Assembly (NCBI RefSeq): GCF_020103725.1
Contig: NZ_JAHXBG010000015.1
Location: 62,001-126,000 of the forward strand
Length of the DNA: 64,000 nucleotides
Reading direction: 5' to 3'
Origin: Hyalangium gracile
GTDB lineage: Bacteria > Myxococcota > Myxococcia > Myxococcales > Myxococcaceae
The position numbers were made by a program, and so were the translations under genes. A model generated the notes under the pieces. It had not been told where the DNA came from and did no database searches. It saw only the letters and a program-made list of their open reading frames with translations. Numbering within the stretch: position 1 is the stretch's first letter; every line of letters begins with the position of its first letter. Below are positions 35,298-44,572 of the stretch, piece after piece.

Positions 35298-36398
35298 ATG
35301 CTGCTGGGACTGACGGGAGATCCTCACTGGCCCGCCTCCGCCGAGGCTCTCGCGGACGCGCGTCGTTTCCTGGAGCGCCAGAAGGACCGACACGTCCTCG
35401 TGGCTCCTTATCCAGATGTGGATGGGCTCGCCTCCGGAGTGCTTGCCCTGAGAGCGCTCCGGACGCTGGGGGCTCGCACCACCTCCCGTCTCCCAGGCAA
35501 GGGAGAGGATGCCCACTCCCCTCCCTTCCGGGGACGCATGAGTCTCGTCGGTGCCGAGGCGCTGGTGGTGCTCGCCATGGGCAACCGAGCCGCGCCCATC
35601 CTCCCGGACCTGCCCACGCTCATCGTCGATCACCACCCGACAACCGAGTTCCCCGAAGGCGCTCAGGTCCTCTCCAGCCATGGCCATGAGCCCGTCGTCC
35701 CCAGCAGCCTGCTCACCTATGCCCTCGTCTCTCCTTTGATCATCCCGGGCCCCCTGGAGTGGCTGGCCGTCCTGGGCACCGTGGCGGAGCTCGGCCCCGA
35801 CGCTCCCCTGCCCTCGCTCAAGGACGCGCTGCGTCGTGCCGGCCGCAAGGCCGTGACCGAGGCCGTCGCCCTGCTCAACGCGGCGCGGCGCTCCACCCAC
35901 TTCGCCGCGTCCCTGGCGCTCGAGGTGCTCATGCGCGCCGGCAGCGCCTCCGACATCGATGAGGGCCGAGTCCCCGGCGTCGATGCGCTCCGCGACTGCC
36001 GCCTCGAGGTCCAGCGCGAGGTGGCCCGCTGCTCCAAGACACCTCCCCGCATCGCGGGCAACGTGGCGCTCCTCCTGTTCAGCTCCGGTGCCCAGGTCCA
36101 TCCCCTGGTGGCGATCCGCTGGGCCCAGCGCCTCCCCGAGCACATCGTCATCGCCGCCAACGCGGGCTACCTCCCCGGCCGCGTCGACTTCGCCCTGCGC
36201 AGCCGCGAGCCTCGCGACCTCATCGCCTTCCTGCGCGGGCTCGACCTGGCCCCCGTCGAGGGCGACTTCGCCCACGGCCATCCCCATGCCACCGGAGGCA
36301 GCCTCTCCTCCCGGGACTTCCTCCGCCTCACCGAGGCGCTCGGTTTCCGAGGACTCCAGGCCCACGACGTGGAGCGGCGAGGCGTCGCGCCAGGCTGA
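35298..36398 (+). CDS. DHH-family phosphoesterase
   Basis: 366 residues, ATG start. DHH-superfamily signs: APYPDVDGLASGVLALRALR (motif I D.D..AS), LIVDHHPTT (the DHH motif, about residue 112) and a DHHA1-like C-terminal region (VALLLFSSGAQVHPLVAIRW ... HGHPHATGGSLS). Members include RecJ, oligoribonuclease NrnA and c-di-AMP phosphodiesterases; the short length is NrnA-like rather than RecJ. Substrate cannot be told from the sequence. It stands alone between the kinase (90 bp upstream) and a DUF3105 gene. Confidence 0.82.
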   Translation: MLLGLTGDPHWPASAEALADARRFLERQKDRHVLVAPYPDVDGLASGVLALRALRTLGARTTSRLPGKGEDAHSPPFRGRMSLVGAEALVVLAMGNRAAPILPDLPTLIVDHHPTTEFPEGAQVLSSHGHEPVVPSSLLTYALVSPLIIPGPLEWLAVLGTVAELGPDAPLPSLKDALRRAGRKAVTEAVALLNAARRSTHFAASLALEVLMRAGSASDIDEGRVPGVDALRDCRLEVQREVARCSKTPPRIAGNVALLLFSSGAQVHPLVAIRWAQRLPEHIVIAANAGYLPGRVDFALRSREPRDLIAFLRGLDLAPVEGDFAHGHPHATGGSLSSRDFLRLTEALGFRGLQAHDVERRGVAPG

Positions 36399-36434
36399 GC
36401 CGCGAGGAACTCTCGCCCATATATAAGGAGGGGG

Positions 36435-36959
36435 ATGCCCCAACCCTCCTTCGTCCTCCCACTCCTCCTGGTCTCCTCACTCCTGGCCTGCTCCAGCGAC
36501 TCCGACGAGTGCGACCCGTTCACCTTCGAGCAGGCTCCCGAGGCCTCCACCACGCACGTGCTGTGCTCCAGCACCACCTGCGGCAACGGCCTGAATCCGC
36601 CCACCGCCGGCCCTCACTGCTCCGCCACCCTCTCCTGCCAGACCTACACCGCCGAGCAGAACCCCTGCATCTGGCTGCACAACCTGGAGCACGGCCACGC
36701 CGTCTTCCTCTATGACTGCCCCGACGGCTGCCCCGACGAGGTCGCCAGGCTCGAGCAGGCCCGGAACGAGGCCAAGGTCGGCTCCAATGGTGTCCGCCGG
36801 GCGCTGATCACCCCCGCCTCCGGCCTGCCCCACCGCATCGCCGCCATCCTGTGGCGCCGCGCCTATCTGGCCGACAGCGCCGACCCCGCCGCCCTCCGGT
36901 GCCTCCTCCGATTCCAGGATCAGGACGCCCCGGAACCCGGGCTTGCCTGTTCTCCCTGA
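36435..36959 (+). CDS. DUF3105 lipoprotein
   Basis: 174 residues, ATG with AAGGAGGGGG upstream. Signal peptide MPQPSFVLPLLLVSSLLAC with lipobox SLLAC. DUF3105 core: NPPTAGPHC, CIWLHNLEHGHAVFLYDCPD, then a helix ALITPASGLPHRIAAILWRR. Multiple cysteines suggest disulfides. Function unknown. It follows the DHH gene by 36 bp on the same strand and may be co-transcribed. A short GC hairpin (36998-37014) follows. Confidence 0.82.
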   Translation: MPQPSFVLPLLLVSSLLACSSDSDECDPFTFEQAPEASTTHVLCSSTTCGNGLNPPTAGPHCSATLSCQTYTAEQNPCIWLHNLEHGHAVFLYDCPDGCPDEVARLEQARNEAKVGSNGVRRALITPASGLPHRIAAILWRRAYLADSADPAALRCLLRFQDQDAPEPGLACSP

Positions 36960-36997
36960 CCTTATTTCCTGAGAGATTCCGAGGTCTTGACCCCACA

Positions 36998-37014
36998 CCC
37001 CACCACAGGTGGGG
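36998..37014 (+). terminator. Short GC hairpin after DUF3105 gene
   Basis: CCCCACC-ACA-GGTGGGG, a 7-bp perfect stem 38 bp after the DUF3105 stop. No T-run; only a weak terminator candidate. Confidence 0.4.
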
Positions 37015-37077
37015 CCGGGTGATCCTTTGTGATTATCGAGAATGAAGAAACAATTCCCCCGTCCTCCCGATGATTCA

Positions 37078-37087
37078 GGGAATTCCC
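37078..37087. promoter_or_regulatory. Palindrome GGGAATTCCC before the 1,114-aa gene
   Basis: A perfect 10-bp palindrome 13 bp before the GTG at 37101, in the AT-richest stretch of the neighbourhood (37020-37100). It could be an operator for the large Ala/Lys-rich gene. No clear sigma-70 or sigma-54 promoter was identified. Confidence 0.35.
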
Positions 37088-37100
37088 TAATCCTGAGAGC

Positions 37101-40100
37101 GTGAAATTCATGGTTGCTCCGGTTCAAAGCAGTGGCAGCAGTACATCAAGCTCGTCAGCGGGAGACTCCGCGGCAGCCGCAGCCGCAGCCGCAGCCGAGG
37201 CTGCCCGTCGCGCCGAGGCCGCCCGGAAGGCCGCTGAAGCGGCTCGCAAGGCAGCAGAGGCCGCCGCAGCCGCGGCCAAGGCCGCCAAGGCCGCCGCCGA
37301 GGCCCAGCAGCAGGCAGCGGCGAAGGCCGCCCAGGCCGCCAAGAAGCCCAACCAGACCCCCGCCGAGGCCAAGAAGTCGGCGGATGCGTCCAAGGCCGCC
37401 GAGAAGTCCGCGCAGCAGAGCGCCACCAAGGCCACCAAGGCGGAGCAGGCCTCCCAGGCCGCCGCCAAGAAGCTGCAGTCGGCCGAGGAGAAGGTGGCCA
37501 CCTCCGCCAAGCAGGCCGAGAACCTCATGACGCGGGCCAACAAGCTCGCGACCAAGGAGAAGGTCCAGGGCCCCGCGCCGTTCTCCGAGAAGCAGATCAA
37601 CGACATCAAGGCCAAGCCGAACGAGATCGCCTCGGCCTTCGAGGGCGCCTCTTCCGCCAAGAAGAGCGAGATGCAGAAGCTCCTCGGCACCGAGGCCTCG
37701 CCCTCCCAGGCCGAGACGCAGAAGAAGATCAACGCCGACAAGCAGTACGAGCTGCTCTCCAGCAAGCCGGAGAACCGCGAGACGCTCGACAAGCTGGGCA
37801 TCAAGAGCGGCAATGATCTGTCCAAGTTCGGCGACCAGCTCGAGGTCCAGGCCAAGTCGGGCGGCGCCGCCGATCCGAAGCTGGCCGAGGTGAAGGACAA
37901 GGAGGCGCTCACCCGCGTCATCCAGGCCGCCGGCGAGACGCGCACCGACGAGGCGTCGAAGAAGACGTTCAAGGATCCGGTGTTCGCCCAGACGGTCGCC
38001 GAGGGCCAGACGCCCCAGGAGGCCAGGGAGGTCTCCGAGGGCGCCCAGAAGCTGGGGCTCACCGAGCGCGAGGCCACCAACCTGGTGCGCTACCAGGGCG
38101 CCCGCAACGCCGTGCGCACCCTGTTCAAGGAGCCGCCCGCCTCGCCCGCGCAGAAGACGTCGGCGCTGCTCGCCCTTGGCCAGCAGGCCGGCAACATCTT
38201 CCCGCCCGAGACGCTCCGCACGAAGCTGGGCGACATCGGCAACCGCGTCTACGGCAACGCCCTGCCGGGCGCCAAGGCGCTGGCGGACTCGATCGCCGCC
38301 TTCAGCGATCCGAACGCCAGCGGCCAGGCCAAGGCCAAGGCGGCTCTGAGCCTGGCCACCGCGGCCAAGAACACGCTGGGCGCCGAGGTCTTCAAGGACC
38401 TGGCTCCCGAGCTGCGCAAGGCGGACGGCCCGCTGCGCGCGGCGGGCGCGGCGCTCACCCTGTTCGACCCGAAGGCCAAGCCGGAGGACCGGGTCATCGC
38501 GGGGCTGCAGCTGGCCGCCGAGCTCCCGGGCGTCGGGCGCGACCTCAAGCAGCTCAAGGATCTGCTCACCGAGGCGCGCGTGCCGAACCCGGAGGCCATC
38601 ATCCAGGGCGGCGCGGACCTGCAGGACTCCACGCTGCGCAACCTCCCGCCCGAGGTGCAGTCGCGCCTCAACCCGGGCCAGGTGGCGGACATCGCCCAGG
38701 CGGCCGACAAGGTCGACGCGGGCGAGCTGGGCAAGGCCCTCCAGAACGTCTCCGATCCGGCGGCGCTCGATGAGGTGCTCAAGCAGGTGAAGAACGCCCC
38801 GGACGGGGATGCGGCCACCAAGTTCCTGAAGACCGCCGCCGCGCTCGATCCGAAGCTGGCCAACGAGGCGCTCAAGAACCCCCAGATGGCCGAGAAGCTG
38901 GCCAGGCTGGGCACCACGCTCATCGACGATCTGAACAGCCCCATCAACCAGCTCGGCGACGTGCTCAAGGCGGTGAAGACGCCCGAGGCGCTCGGCAACC
39001 TCACCGACAAGCTCGCCGCCATGAATCCGCCCGGCGACGCCAACAAGCTGGGCAAGGTCCTCAAGGGCCTGGACAAGGACGAGCTCGACAAGGTCCTGAA
39101 GAACTCGGACTCGCTCGACAACGTCGCCAAGATGGTCAAGGGGCTGGACGACGGCGCCGTCGACTCGCTGGCCCGGACCATGAAGAACATGGACGCCGGC
39201 GCGGTGGACGCGCTGTCCAAGCTCGGCTCCAAGGTCCCGCCGGAGCTGCTCAGCAAGACGATGGGCCTGCTCAAGCCGGTGCTCGAGAAGGTGGACAGCC
39301 GCCTCATCGGCGAGGGCTTCAAGCTGCTCGACAAGATCGTCGGCAAGATGGGCGTGCCGCTCACCGCGGACGTCGCCGGCAAGGTCTTCAAGAACATCGC
39401 GAAGATCGTCCCGGCCGTGGGCGCCATCCCGGGCCTCGTGGATGCCGTGAAGCTCGGCAAGGAGTCGATTGAGCTTCGCGACAAGAACAAGGACCTGGGC
39501 TACCTGGCCCTGGTCGGCTCCAAGCTGAACGCGGTGGACTCGGTGGCGGGCCTGGTGCTCGACGCGACGGGTGTCGGCGCGGCGGTGGACCTGGCCGCTG
39601 GCGCGGTGTTCGGCATCGCCGAGCTGGCGCTGGACATCGGCCTGTCCTCCGAGAAGGCCAAGATGGAGGCGGCCCAGGCGGAGGGCAAGGAGTACGAGGC
39701 TCCGGACTGGGTGAAGGGCGTCAACCTGGTGGGCGCGGCCGCGCAGGGTCCGGCGGGCGCGTTGGACCTGGTGGCCTACTACGGCCCGAAGGAGGCCTTC
39801 GAGCTGGCCAAGTGGGGCCTGGAGAAGGGCGGCGAGCTGGCCAAGAAGGGCCTGGAGCTGATCGAGAAGGTCGGCGGCCCGTTCGTGGAGTTCGCCGCGG
39901 ACGCGGTCGGCGCGCTCAAGAACGCGGGCGAGGCCGGCGTCGAGGCCCTGGAGACGCTGGCCAAGGGCGGCTCCGAGTTCGCCAAGAAGGCCGCCGAGGA
40001 GGCCGGCGAGGCGCTGTACGACATGGCCAAGACGTCCGGTGAGGCGGCGAAGAAGGCCGCCGAGGCGATTGGCCGCGGCGTCGAGGCTGGCGCCGACTGG

Positions 40101-40445
40101 GCCAAGGAGGCGGCCACCGAGCTGCTCAAGGACGGCGTGGGCGCGATGAAGGATGTCGCCAAGGCCTGGGCCGACAACCTCACCGACGGGGCCAAGGCCG
40201 TCATCGACGGGCTCGAGAAGCTGGACGACCTCGGCGTGGAGGCCCTGAAGGATCTGTCGTCCGCGGGCGGCGAGCTGGCGGACTACAGCGTCGGCAAGCT
40301 GAAGGACCTGGCCGAGTCCGGCGTGGACGCCGCCAAGGACGCGCTCAACGGGCTCAAGGACCTGGGTGGCAAGGTCGGCGATCTCGCGGGCAGCGCGCTC
40401 GACGGCCTGGGCGACCTCGTCAGCTCGATCAACCCCCTCGACTGA
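37101..40445 (+). CDS. Large Ala/Lys-rich helical protein, function unknown
   Basis: 1,114 residues from a GTG at 37101 (or ATG at 37110, MVAPVQSSGSS). No signal peptide. Layout: Ser/Gly start; about 130 residues of Ala/Lys/Glu/Gln coiled coil (AARKAAEAARKAAEAAAAAA); a long all-helical middle (about 150-760) with repeated 'LxKxLKxLDxDEL' and 'LAxAAAALDPKLAxEALK' helices; a hydrophobic glycine-rich stretch (about 795-855: VGAIPGLVDAVK, LVLDATGVGAAVDLAAGAVF, GIAELALDIGL) that could insert in a membrane; and a C-terminal about 220 residues of 11-mer-like amphipathic repeats (GGELAKKGLELIEKVGG, GVEALKDLSSAGGELAD). Analogies are LEA proteins, phage tape measures and pore-forming effectors, none established. 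A strong hairpin follows the stop. Confidence 0.85.
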   Translation: MKFMVAPVQSSGSSTSSSSAGDSAAAAAAAAAEAARRAEAARKAAEAARKAAEAAAAAAKAAKAAAEAQQQAAAKAAQAAKKPNQTPAEAKKSADASKAAEKSAQQSATKATKAEQASQAAAKKLQSAEEKVATSAKQAENLMTRANKLATKEKVQGPAPFSEKQINDIKAKPNEIASAFEGASSAKKSEMQKLLGTEASPSQAETQKKINADKQYELLSSKPENRETLDKLGIKSGNDLSKFGDQLEVQAKSGGAADPKLAEVKDKEALTRVIQAAGETRTDEASKKTFKDPVFAQTVAEGQTPQEAREVSEGAQKLGLTEREATNLVRYQGARNAVRTLFKEPPASPAQKTSALLALGQQAGNIFPPETLRTKLGDIGNRVYGNALPGAKALADSIAAFSDPNASGQAKAKAALSLATAAKNTLGAEVFKDLAPELRKADGPLRAAGAALTLFDPKAKPEDRVIAGLQLAAELPGVGRDLKQLKDLLTEARVPNPEAIIQGGADLQDSTLRNLPPEVQSRLNPGQVADIAQAADKVDAGELGKALQNVSDPAALDEVLKQVKNAPDGDAATKFLKTAAALDPKLANEALKNPQMAEKLARLGTTLIDDLNSPINQLGDVLKAVKTPEALGNLTDKLAAMNPPGDANKLGKVLKGLDKDELDKVLKNSDSLDNVAKMVKGLDDGAVDSLARTMKNMDAGAVDALSKLGSKVPPELLSKTMGLLKPVLEKVDSRLIGEGFKLLDKIVGKMGVPLTADVAGKVFKNIAKIVPAVGAIPGLVDAVKLGKESIELRDKNKDLGYLALVGSKLNAVDSVAGLVLDATGVGAAVDLAAGAVFGIAELALDIGLSSEKAKMEAAQAEGKEYEAPDWVKGVNLVGAAAQGPAGALDLVAYYGPKEAFELAKWGLEKGGELAKKGLELIEKVGGPFVEFAADAVGALKNAGEAGVEALETLAKGGSEFAKKAAEEAGEALYDMAKTSGEAAKKAAEAIGRGVEAGADWAKEAATELLKDGVGAMKDVAKAWADNLTDGAKAVIDGLEKLDDLGVEALKDLSSAGGELADYSVGKLKDLAESGVDAAKDALNGLKDLGGKVGDLAGSALDGLGDLVSSINPLD

Positions 40446-40467
40446 TCCTCGAGGGTGAAGCACCGGC

Positions 40468-40498
40468 GTGGGGGAGCGAAATCCCGTCGCTCCCCCAC
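40468..40498 (+). terminator. Hairpin after the 1,114-aa gene
   Basis: GTGGGGGAGCGA (40468-40479), 7-nt loop, TCGCTCCCCCAC (40487-40498); perfect 12-bp stem, 23 bp after the stop. An A-rich, not T-rich, stretch follows, so on the minus strand it would look T-preceded. Probably still a transcript end. Confidence 0.65.
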
Positions 40499-40584
40499 CC
40501 CGAGAAAAAATTCAAACGCCGCGTAGACCGAATGAAGCGCCCACGCGTTCGAGTCACATCTCTTCGAACGCGGAGCCTCATTCC

Positions 40585-42366
40585 ATGTCCCAGTCCACGC
40601 TGCGCCGTCTGTCCCGCTGGGGAAGCACCCTCCTGACCCTGAGCCTGGTCCCCGGCTGCGTCTCCCGGAGCGCCCCGGAGGCGGCCGTGGCCCAGACCGA
40701 GTCCCTGGCTCCTCACGCCGACCGGATGAAGCAGTCCGAGTTCGCCGCGCGGGAGAAGAGCGAGGCCCCCGCGCCGAGCACCCCGGCCGAGGCCAGGCCC
40801 ATGGCGGTGGCCGCGCCAGCCCCCATGGCCGAGCCGGCCCAGCCCCTGATGGCCCCTCCGCCCCCGCCTCCGCCCGCGCTCTTCCGGGCCGAGCCGGCGA
40901 AGCGGGCGCTGGGTGCGGCCTCCGGGAAGAAGCACATGTCGCGGGAGTTCGCGACGGGAGAGGCCCATGCCCTGGACGACATGGATGGAGTGAGCGCCCC
41001 GGAGGGAGGCAACACCTTCGAGGCGCACGCGCCCAACCCCTTCACCGACGCTCGCGAGGACGCGCTCTCCACCTTCGCGGTGGACGTGGACACCGCCTCG
41101 TATTCGCTGGCGCGGCGCTACCTGACGCAGGGCAGCCTGCCCCCGGCCGAGTCCGTGCGCGTGGAGGAGTTCGTCAACTACTTCAAGTACCGCTACGCCC
41201 CGCCGCGGAAGGGGGCCTTCACCGTGCACCTGGAGGGCGCGCCCTCCCCGTTCGGCGGCGGCCGTCACTTCCTGCGCGTGGGCGTGCAGGGCAAGGTCGT
41301 CTCGCGCTCGGAGCGCAAGCCGGCGCACCTGGTCTTCCTGGTGGACACCAGCGGCTCCATGCAGCCGCAGGACCGGCTGCCGCTGGCCAGGGAGGCGATG
41401 AAGATCGCCGTGAAGAACCTCAACGAGCACGACACGGTGGCCATCGTCACCTACGCCGGCTCCACGCGGGACGTGCTGCCGCCCACGCCGGCCACGGACC
41501 ATGAGCGCATCTACGCGGCCATCGACTCGCTGCAGTCCGGCGGCGGCACGGCCATGGGCTCGGGCATGGAGATGGCGTACCGCCACGCGGTGAAGAAGGC
41601 CTCCGGCAACACGGTGTCCCGCGTCATCGTCCTCTCGGATGGGGACGCCAACATCGGCCGCAACGTCACGCCGGGCGCCATCCTGGAGAGCATCCGCAAC
41701 TACGTGGCCGAGGGCGTGACGCTGTCCGCGATCGGCTTCGGCATGGGCAACTACCGCGACAACATGATGGAGAAGCTGGCGGACCAGGGCAACGGCAACT
41801 GCTTCTACGTGGACAGCTACCAGGAGGCCAGGAAGGTCTTCGAGACGCAGCTGACCGGCACGCTCGAGGTGATCGCCAAGGACGTGAAGGTGCAGGTGGA
41901 GTTCAACCCGGCGGCGGTGCGGCGCTACCGGCTGGTGGGCTACGAGAACCGGAACGTGGCGGACCGGGACTTCCGCAACGACAAGGTGGATGCCGGCGAG
42001 ATCGGCGCGGGCCACAACGTCACCGCGCTGTACGAGGTGGAGCTGACCGGCGAGCAGGAGCCGCTGGCCACGGTGCGCATCCGCGCCAAGGAGCCCAACG
42101 GCACCGAGGCCGCCGAGCAGCTCTTCCCGTTCGAGCGGAGCCAGCTGCGCTCCTCGGTGCAGGCCGCGTCGTCGGACTTCCGCTTCGCGCTGGCGGTGGC
42201 GTCCACGGCGGACATCCTGCGCCACAGCCCCTCCGCGGAGGGCTGGAGCCTCGTCACGGCTCGCAAGCTCGCGGAGGGTGCCACCGAGGGCCAGGCCGAG
42301 CGCGCCGAGTTCGTGAAGCTCGTCACCCAGGCCCAGGCGCTCATGGGCGCCTCCGCCGCGCGGTGA
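40585..42366 (+). CDS. VWA-domain lipoprotein with DUF3520 C-terminus (YfbK-like)
   Basis: 593 residues from an ATG at 40585 (GGAG upstream); the longer frame to 40468 overlaps the terminator hairpin. Signal MSQSTLRRLSRWGSTLLTLS then LVPGC lipobox. A Pro/Ala-rich spacer, a YfbK N-terminal domain (DALSTFAVDVDTASYSLARR), a VWA domain with intact MIDAS (HLVFLVDTSGSM, GGGTAMGSGM, VIVLSDGDANIG), then the DUF3520-like tail (FRFALAVASTADILRHSPSA). The family is called Ca-activated channel homologues, but evidence for channel activity is poor. Metal-dependent surface adhesion or complex assembly is more likely. Confidence 0.9.
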   Translation: MSQSTLRRLSRWGSTLLTLSLVPGCVSRSAPEAAVAQTESLAPHADRMKQSEFAAREKSEAPAPSTPAEARPMAVAAPAPMAEPAQPLMAPPPPPPPALFRAEPAKRALGAASGKKHMSREFATGEAHALDDMDGVSAPEGGNTFEAHAPNPFTDAREDALSTFAVDVDTASYSLARRYLTQGSLPPAESVRVEEFVNYFKYRYAPPRKGAFTVHLEGAPSPFGGGRHFLRVGVQGKVVSRSERKPAHLVFLVDTSGSMQPQDRLPLAREAMKIAVKNLNEHDTVAIVTYAGSTRDVLPPTPATDHERIYAAIDSLQSGGGTAMGSGMEMAYRHAVKKASGNTVSRVIVLSDGDANIGRNVTPGAILESIRNYVAEGVTLSAIGFGMGNYRDNMMEKLADQGNGNCFYVDSYQEARKVFETQLTGTLEVIAKDVKVQVEFNPAAVRRYRLVGYENRNVADRDFRNDKVDAGEIGAGHNVTALYEVELTGEQEPLATVRIRAKEPNGTEAAEQLFPFERSQLRSSVQAASSDFRFALAVASTADILRHSPSAEGWSLVTARKLAEGATEGQAERAEFVKLVTQAQALMGASAAR

Positions 42367-42433
42367 GCCGCCCAGGGTAGTGGGGTGAATACCCGCCTGC
42401 CGCTCTCCATCCTGGAAGGGGCCCTCCGTCGGC

Positions 42434-43543
42434 TCAGCCCGGTTCGCCCGCCTCGGGAGCAGCGGCGGGCGCGGCGGCGGGCGCGGCGGTGGCCAGCTGC
42501 GCCTCCTTCTTGCCCTCCGGCACCTTGAAGCCGACATACGTCCCGGAGCTGATGCCCATCAGGCCCAACAGCGTCGAGCTGAACTCCGGCATCGCGAGCC
42601 CCTTGTAGACCGAGGTGCAGAAGATGATGCCGAGCACCAGCGTCCAGACGAAGAGCTGGAAGCGGTAGAGGCTGAGGTTGCCGGTCTCATCCGTGAGCAC
42701 GTCGTTCAGGAAGCCCCGGGTCTCCAGCGGCTTGCCGGCCTCGGCGGGCACGGCGCTGGAGCCCTGCAGGGCCAGGGGCTGCTTGCTCTTGTCGATCAGC
42801 GACGAGGCCAGCGCCGTCCCCGTCCCGATGCCCAGCAGCGCCAGCACCGAGTCCGTGATCGTGTCCAGCTCCCCGTTGATCATCCAGATGAAGACGTAGG
42901 CCACGACCACGAGGAAGAACCAGAAGGCCATCTGGAACAGCGCGAGGTTGTAGGGCCTCCTCGTGACGGGCACCGTCGGCGAGCCGCTGCGGATCAGCCC
43001 GCCCTTCCGGCAGAGATGGAAGAAGATCAGCCCCGCGGCGAGCAGCACTCCACTGAAGAGGAACAGCATCGGCCGAGGGATGATCTCGAGCTGGAAGTTC
43101 GTCACGCTGCTCGAGATGGAGAACTGATCGGTCGAGCCCACGCTGATGCTGACCGGGCGCAGGTAGCGGGACGGACTGCCGAGCAGCACGTGCCAGGTGT
43201 CATCCGACTGGGGCGTGCGCAGCAGCCGGTAGCGCACGTGCCCGCTCCCCACGTCGCAGGAGATGGGCTGCAGGCCCTTGATGGCCATGCCATCGATGAA
43301 GAGGATGAGCCCGTTGCAGTTGTTGCTCGTCTGCTGCAGCAGGCTCGCGAAGTTCTGCACGTGGATGGAGATCTGGTCGTTGAGGTTGGCGATGTTCCAC
43401 TCGCCCTCGGTGTACGAGTGCGCGTAGTAGACGCGCGGAACACCTCCGTCATCCGCGACCTTCGGCGCATCCGGCGGTTCGATCTGCGCGAGCACCGGAA
43501 TCGAGAAGAGCAGGCTCGCGAGCAACACCCACAGTTGGCGCAT
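42434..43543 (-). CDS. Hypothetical membrane protein
   Basis: 369 residues from an ATG at 43543 (GGAGG four bases upstream; GTG at 43555 is less likely). Signal peptide MRQLWVLLASLLFSIPVLAQ, an extracytoplasmic domain of about 140 residues (FASLLQQTSNNCNGLILFID, HVRYRLLRTPQSDDTWHVLL), then four to five membrane spans (MLFLFSGVLLAAGLIFFHL, MAFWFFLVVVAYVFIWMI, FQLFVWTLVLGIIFCTSVYK) and an Ala/Pro-rich tail. No family recognised. Convergent with the VWA gene. Confidence 0.75.
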   Translation of the reverse strand: MRQLWVLLASLLFSIPVLAQIEPPDAPKVADDGGVPRVYYAHSYTEGEWNIANLNDQISIHVQNFASLLQQTSNNCNGLILFIDGMAIKGLQPISCDVGSGHVRYRLLRTPQSDDTWHVLLGSPSRYLRPVSISVGSTDQFSISSSVTNFQLEIIPRPMLFLFSGVLLAAGLIFFHLCRKGGLIRSGSPTVPVTRRPYNLALFQMAFWFFLVVVAYVFIWMINGELDTITDSVLALLGIGTGTALASSLIDKSKQPLALQGSSAVPAEAGKPLETRGFLNDVLTDETGNLSLYRFQLFVWTLVLGIIFCTSVYKGLAMPEFSSTLLGLMGISSGTYVGFKVPEGKKEAQLATAAPAAAPAAAPEAGEPG

Positions 43544-43598
43544 GATCCCTCCCACGCTCAGTGTAGACGACCGAGCGTGGGAAGCGCAGGATCCGGCC

Positions 43599-44366
43599 TC
43601 AGCGCGCCACGCGGCGCAGCACCCGGGCGGTGCCCTCGACCTCCGTCACCATGGCGTCATGGCTGGCGTCGAGCTCCTCGTAGCCCCAGTTGCGCTCCAG
43701 CGCCTTGGCCCGGAACGACAGGAACGTGTCCCGCGAGAACCACGGCCTCTTGCAGTGGATGTACACCTTCTGGATGCGGGAGAGCGCGCCCCAGCTGAAC
43801 GTGAGCGGCTCCTCGAAGGTGGCCATCGGCTGGGAGCGCAGGCGCGGGGCGACATAGGCGATGTGCTCCGGCTCCGTGAGCCCGAACGCCTCCGGCGGGA
43901 AGGACGGCATCATCGTCATGTCCTCGGCCGGCGGCGTGAAGGCGATGGCCTGGAAGAACGACTGCCCGGGCTCGGGGATCACCGCGTCGAAGTAGACCAG
44001 CTTCTTGATGCGCCCCGGAACGGCGGCGGCCACCCCGGTGATCACCATGCCGGAGTAGCTGTGCCCCACCAGGATGACGTCTCGCAGATCCTCCATCTCG
44101 ATCATCGAGACGATGTCCTGCACGTGCGTGGAGAGCCCCACGTCCGGCCGCGCCAGGTGCGCCCTGTCCCCCAGCCCTGTCAGCGTCGGCGTGTAGACCC
44201 GGGCGTTGTGGGCCCGCAGCCGGGCCGACAGGGCCTGCCAGGACCAGCCGCCGTGGAAGGCCCCGTGGACCAGGACATAGGTGGGATGGTGATCGCTGCT
44301 TGCCAAGGCCGTGCCGGATGATAGCAGGAGCGCCATCGCCGCCATTACCGCCAGAGTGGAACGCAT
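43599..44366 (-). CDS. Exported alpha/beta-hydrolase (EstC/methylesterase-like)
   Basis: 255 residues from an ATG at 44366 with AAAGGAGAGAGAA upstream; the reading to 44588 runs through the promoter. Signal peptide MRSTLAVMAAMALLLSSGTALA. Oxyanion segment VLVHGAFHGGWSW, the LTGLGDR loop, nucleophile elbow GHSYSG (S103), acidic region FDAVIPEPGQS, and terminal HDAM with the catalytic His. This matches the EstC/plant-methylesterase branch of esterases. Substrate unknown. The gap to the divergent pseudokinase gene is AT-rich. Confidence 0.85.
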   Translation of the reverse strand: MRSTLAVMAAMALLLSSGTALASSDHHPTYVLVHGAFHGGWSWQALSARLRAHNARVYTPTLTGLGDRAHLARPDVGLSTHVQDIVSMIEMEDLRDVILVGHSYSGMVITGVAAAVPGRIKKLVYFDAVIPEPGQSFFQAIAFTPPAEDMTMMPSFPPEAFGLTEPEHIAYVAPRLRSQPMATFEEPLTFSWGALSRIQKVYIHCKRPWFSRDTFLSFRAKALERNWGYEELDASHDAMVTEVEGTARVLRRVAR

Positions 44367-44572
44367 TTCTCTCTCCTTTGCGAACTTTACTGATTTCCAG
44401 GATAATAATGACGAATGGAGATGCAATTTTCCACTGTAGCGACAATTAATTGCAGGAAAGCGCCACAGGCGTGGGGGTGGCAGAACAGGCGCGGCGCTCG
44501 TGTGAGGGCTCGAAACCCAGGTGCGCTCCCCCCTGGCGCCCCCTTCCATACACCCTCCGAGGAGCCACGGCC
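44367..44572. promoter_or_regulatory. Divergent AT-rich promoter region with CAATTAATTG palindrome
   Basis: 206 bp between the esterase (-) and the pseudokinase (+), holding one of the most AT-rich patches of the window (44385-44455). CAATTAATTG at 44443-44452 is a perfect palindrome and a candidate operator. Promoter boxes cannot be assigned with confidence. Confidence 0.35.

Noticed and set aside
37155-40463. 1,102-residue minus-strand frame opposite the Ala/Lys-rich gene
   Set aside because: Both strands are open because the real gene is built from GCC/AAG/GAG codons. The plus frame has sensible helix periodicity, a nearby start and a terminator; the minus frame is Leu/Arg/Gly/His noise.
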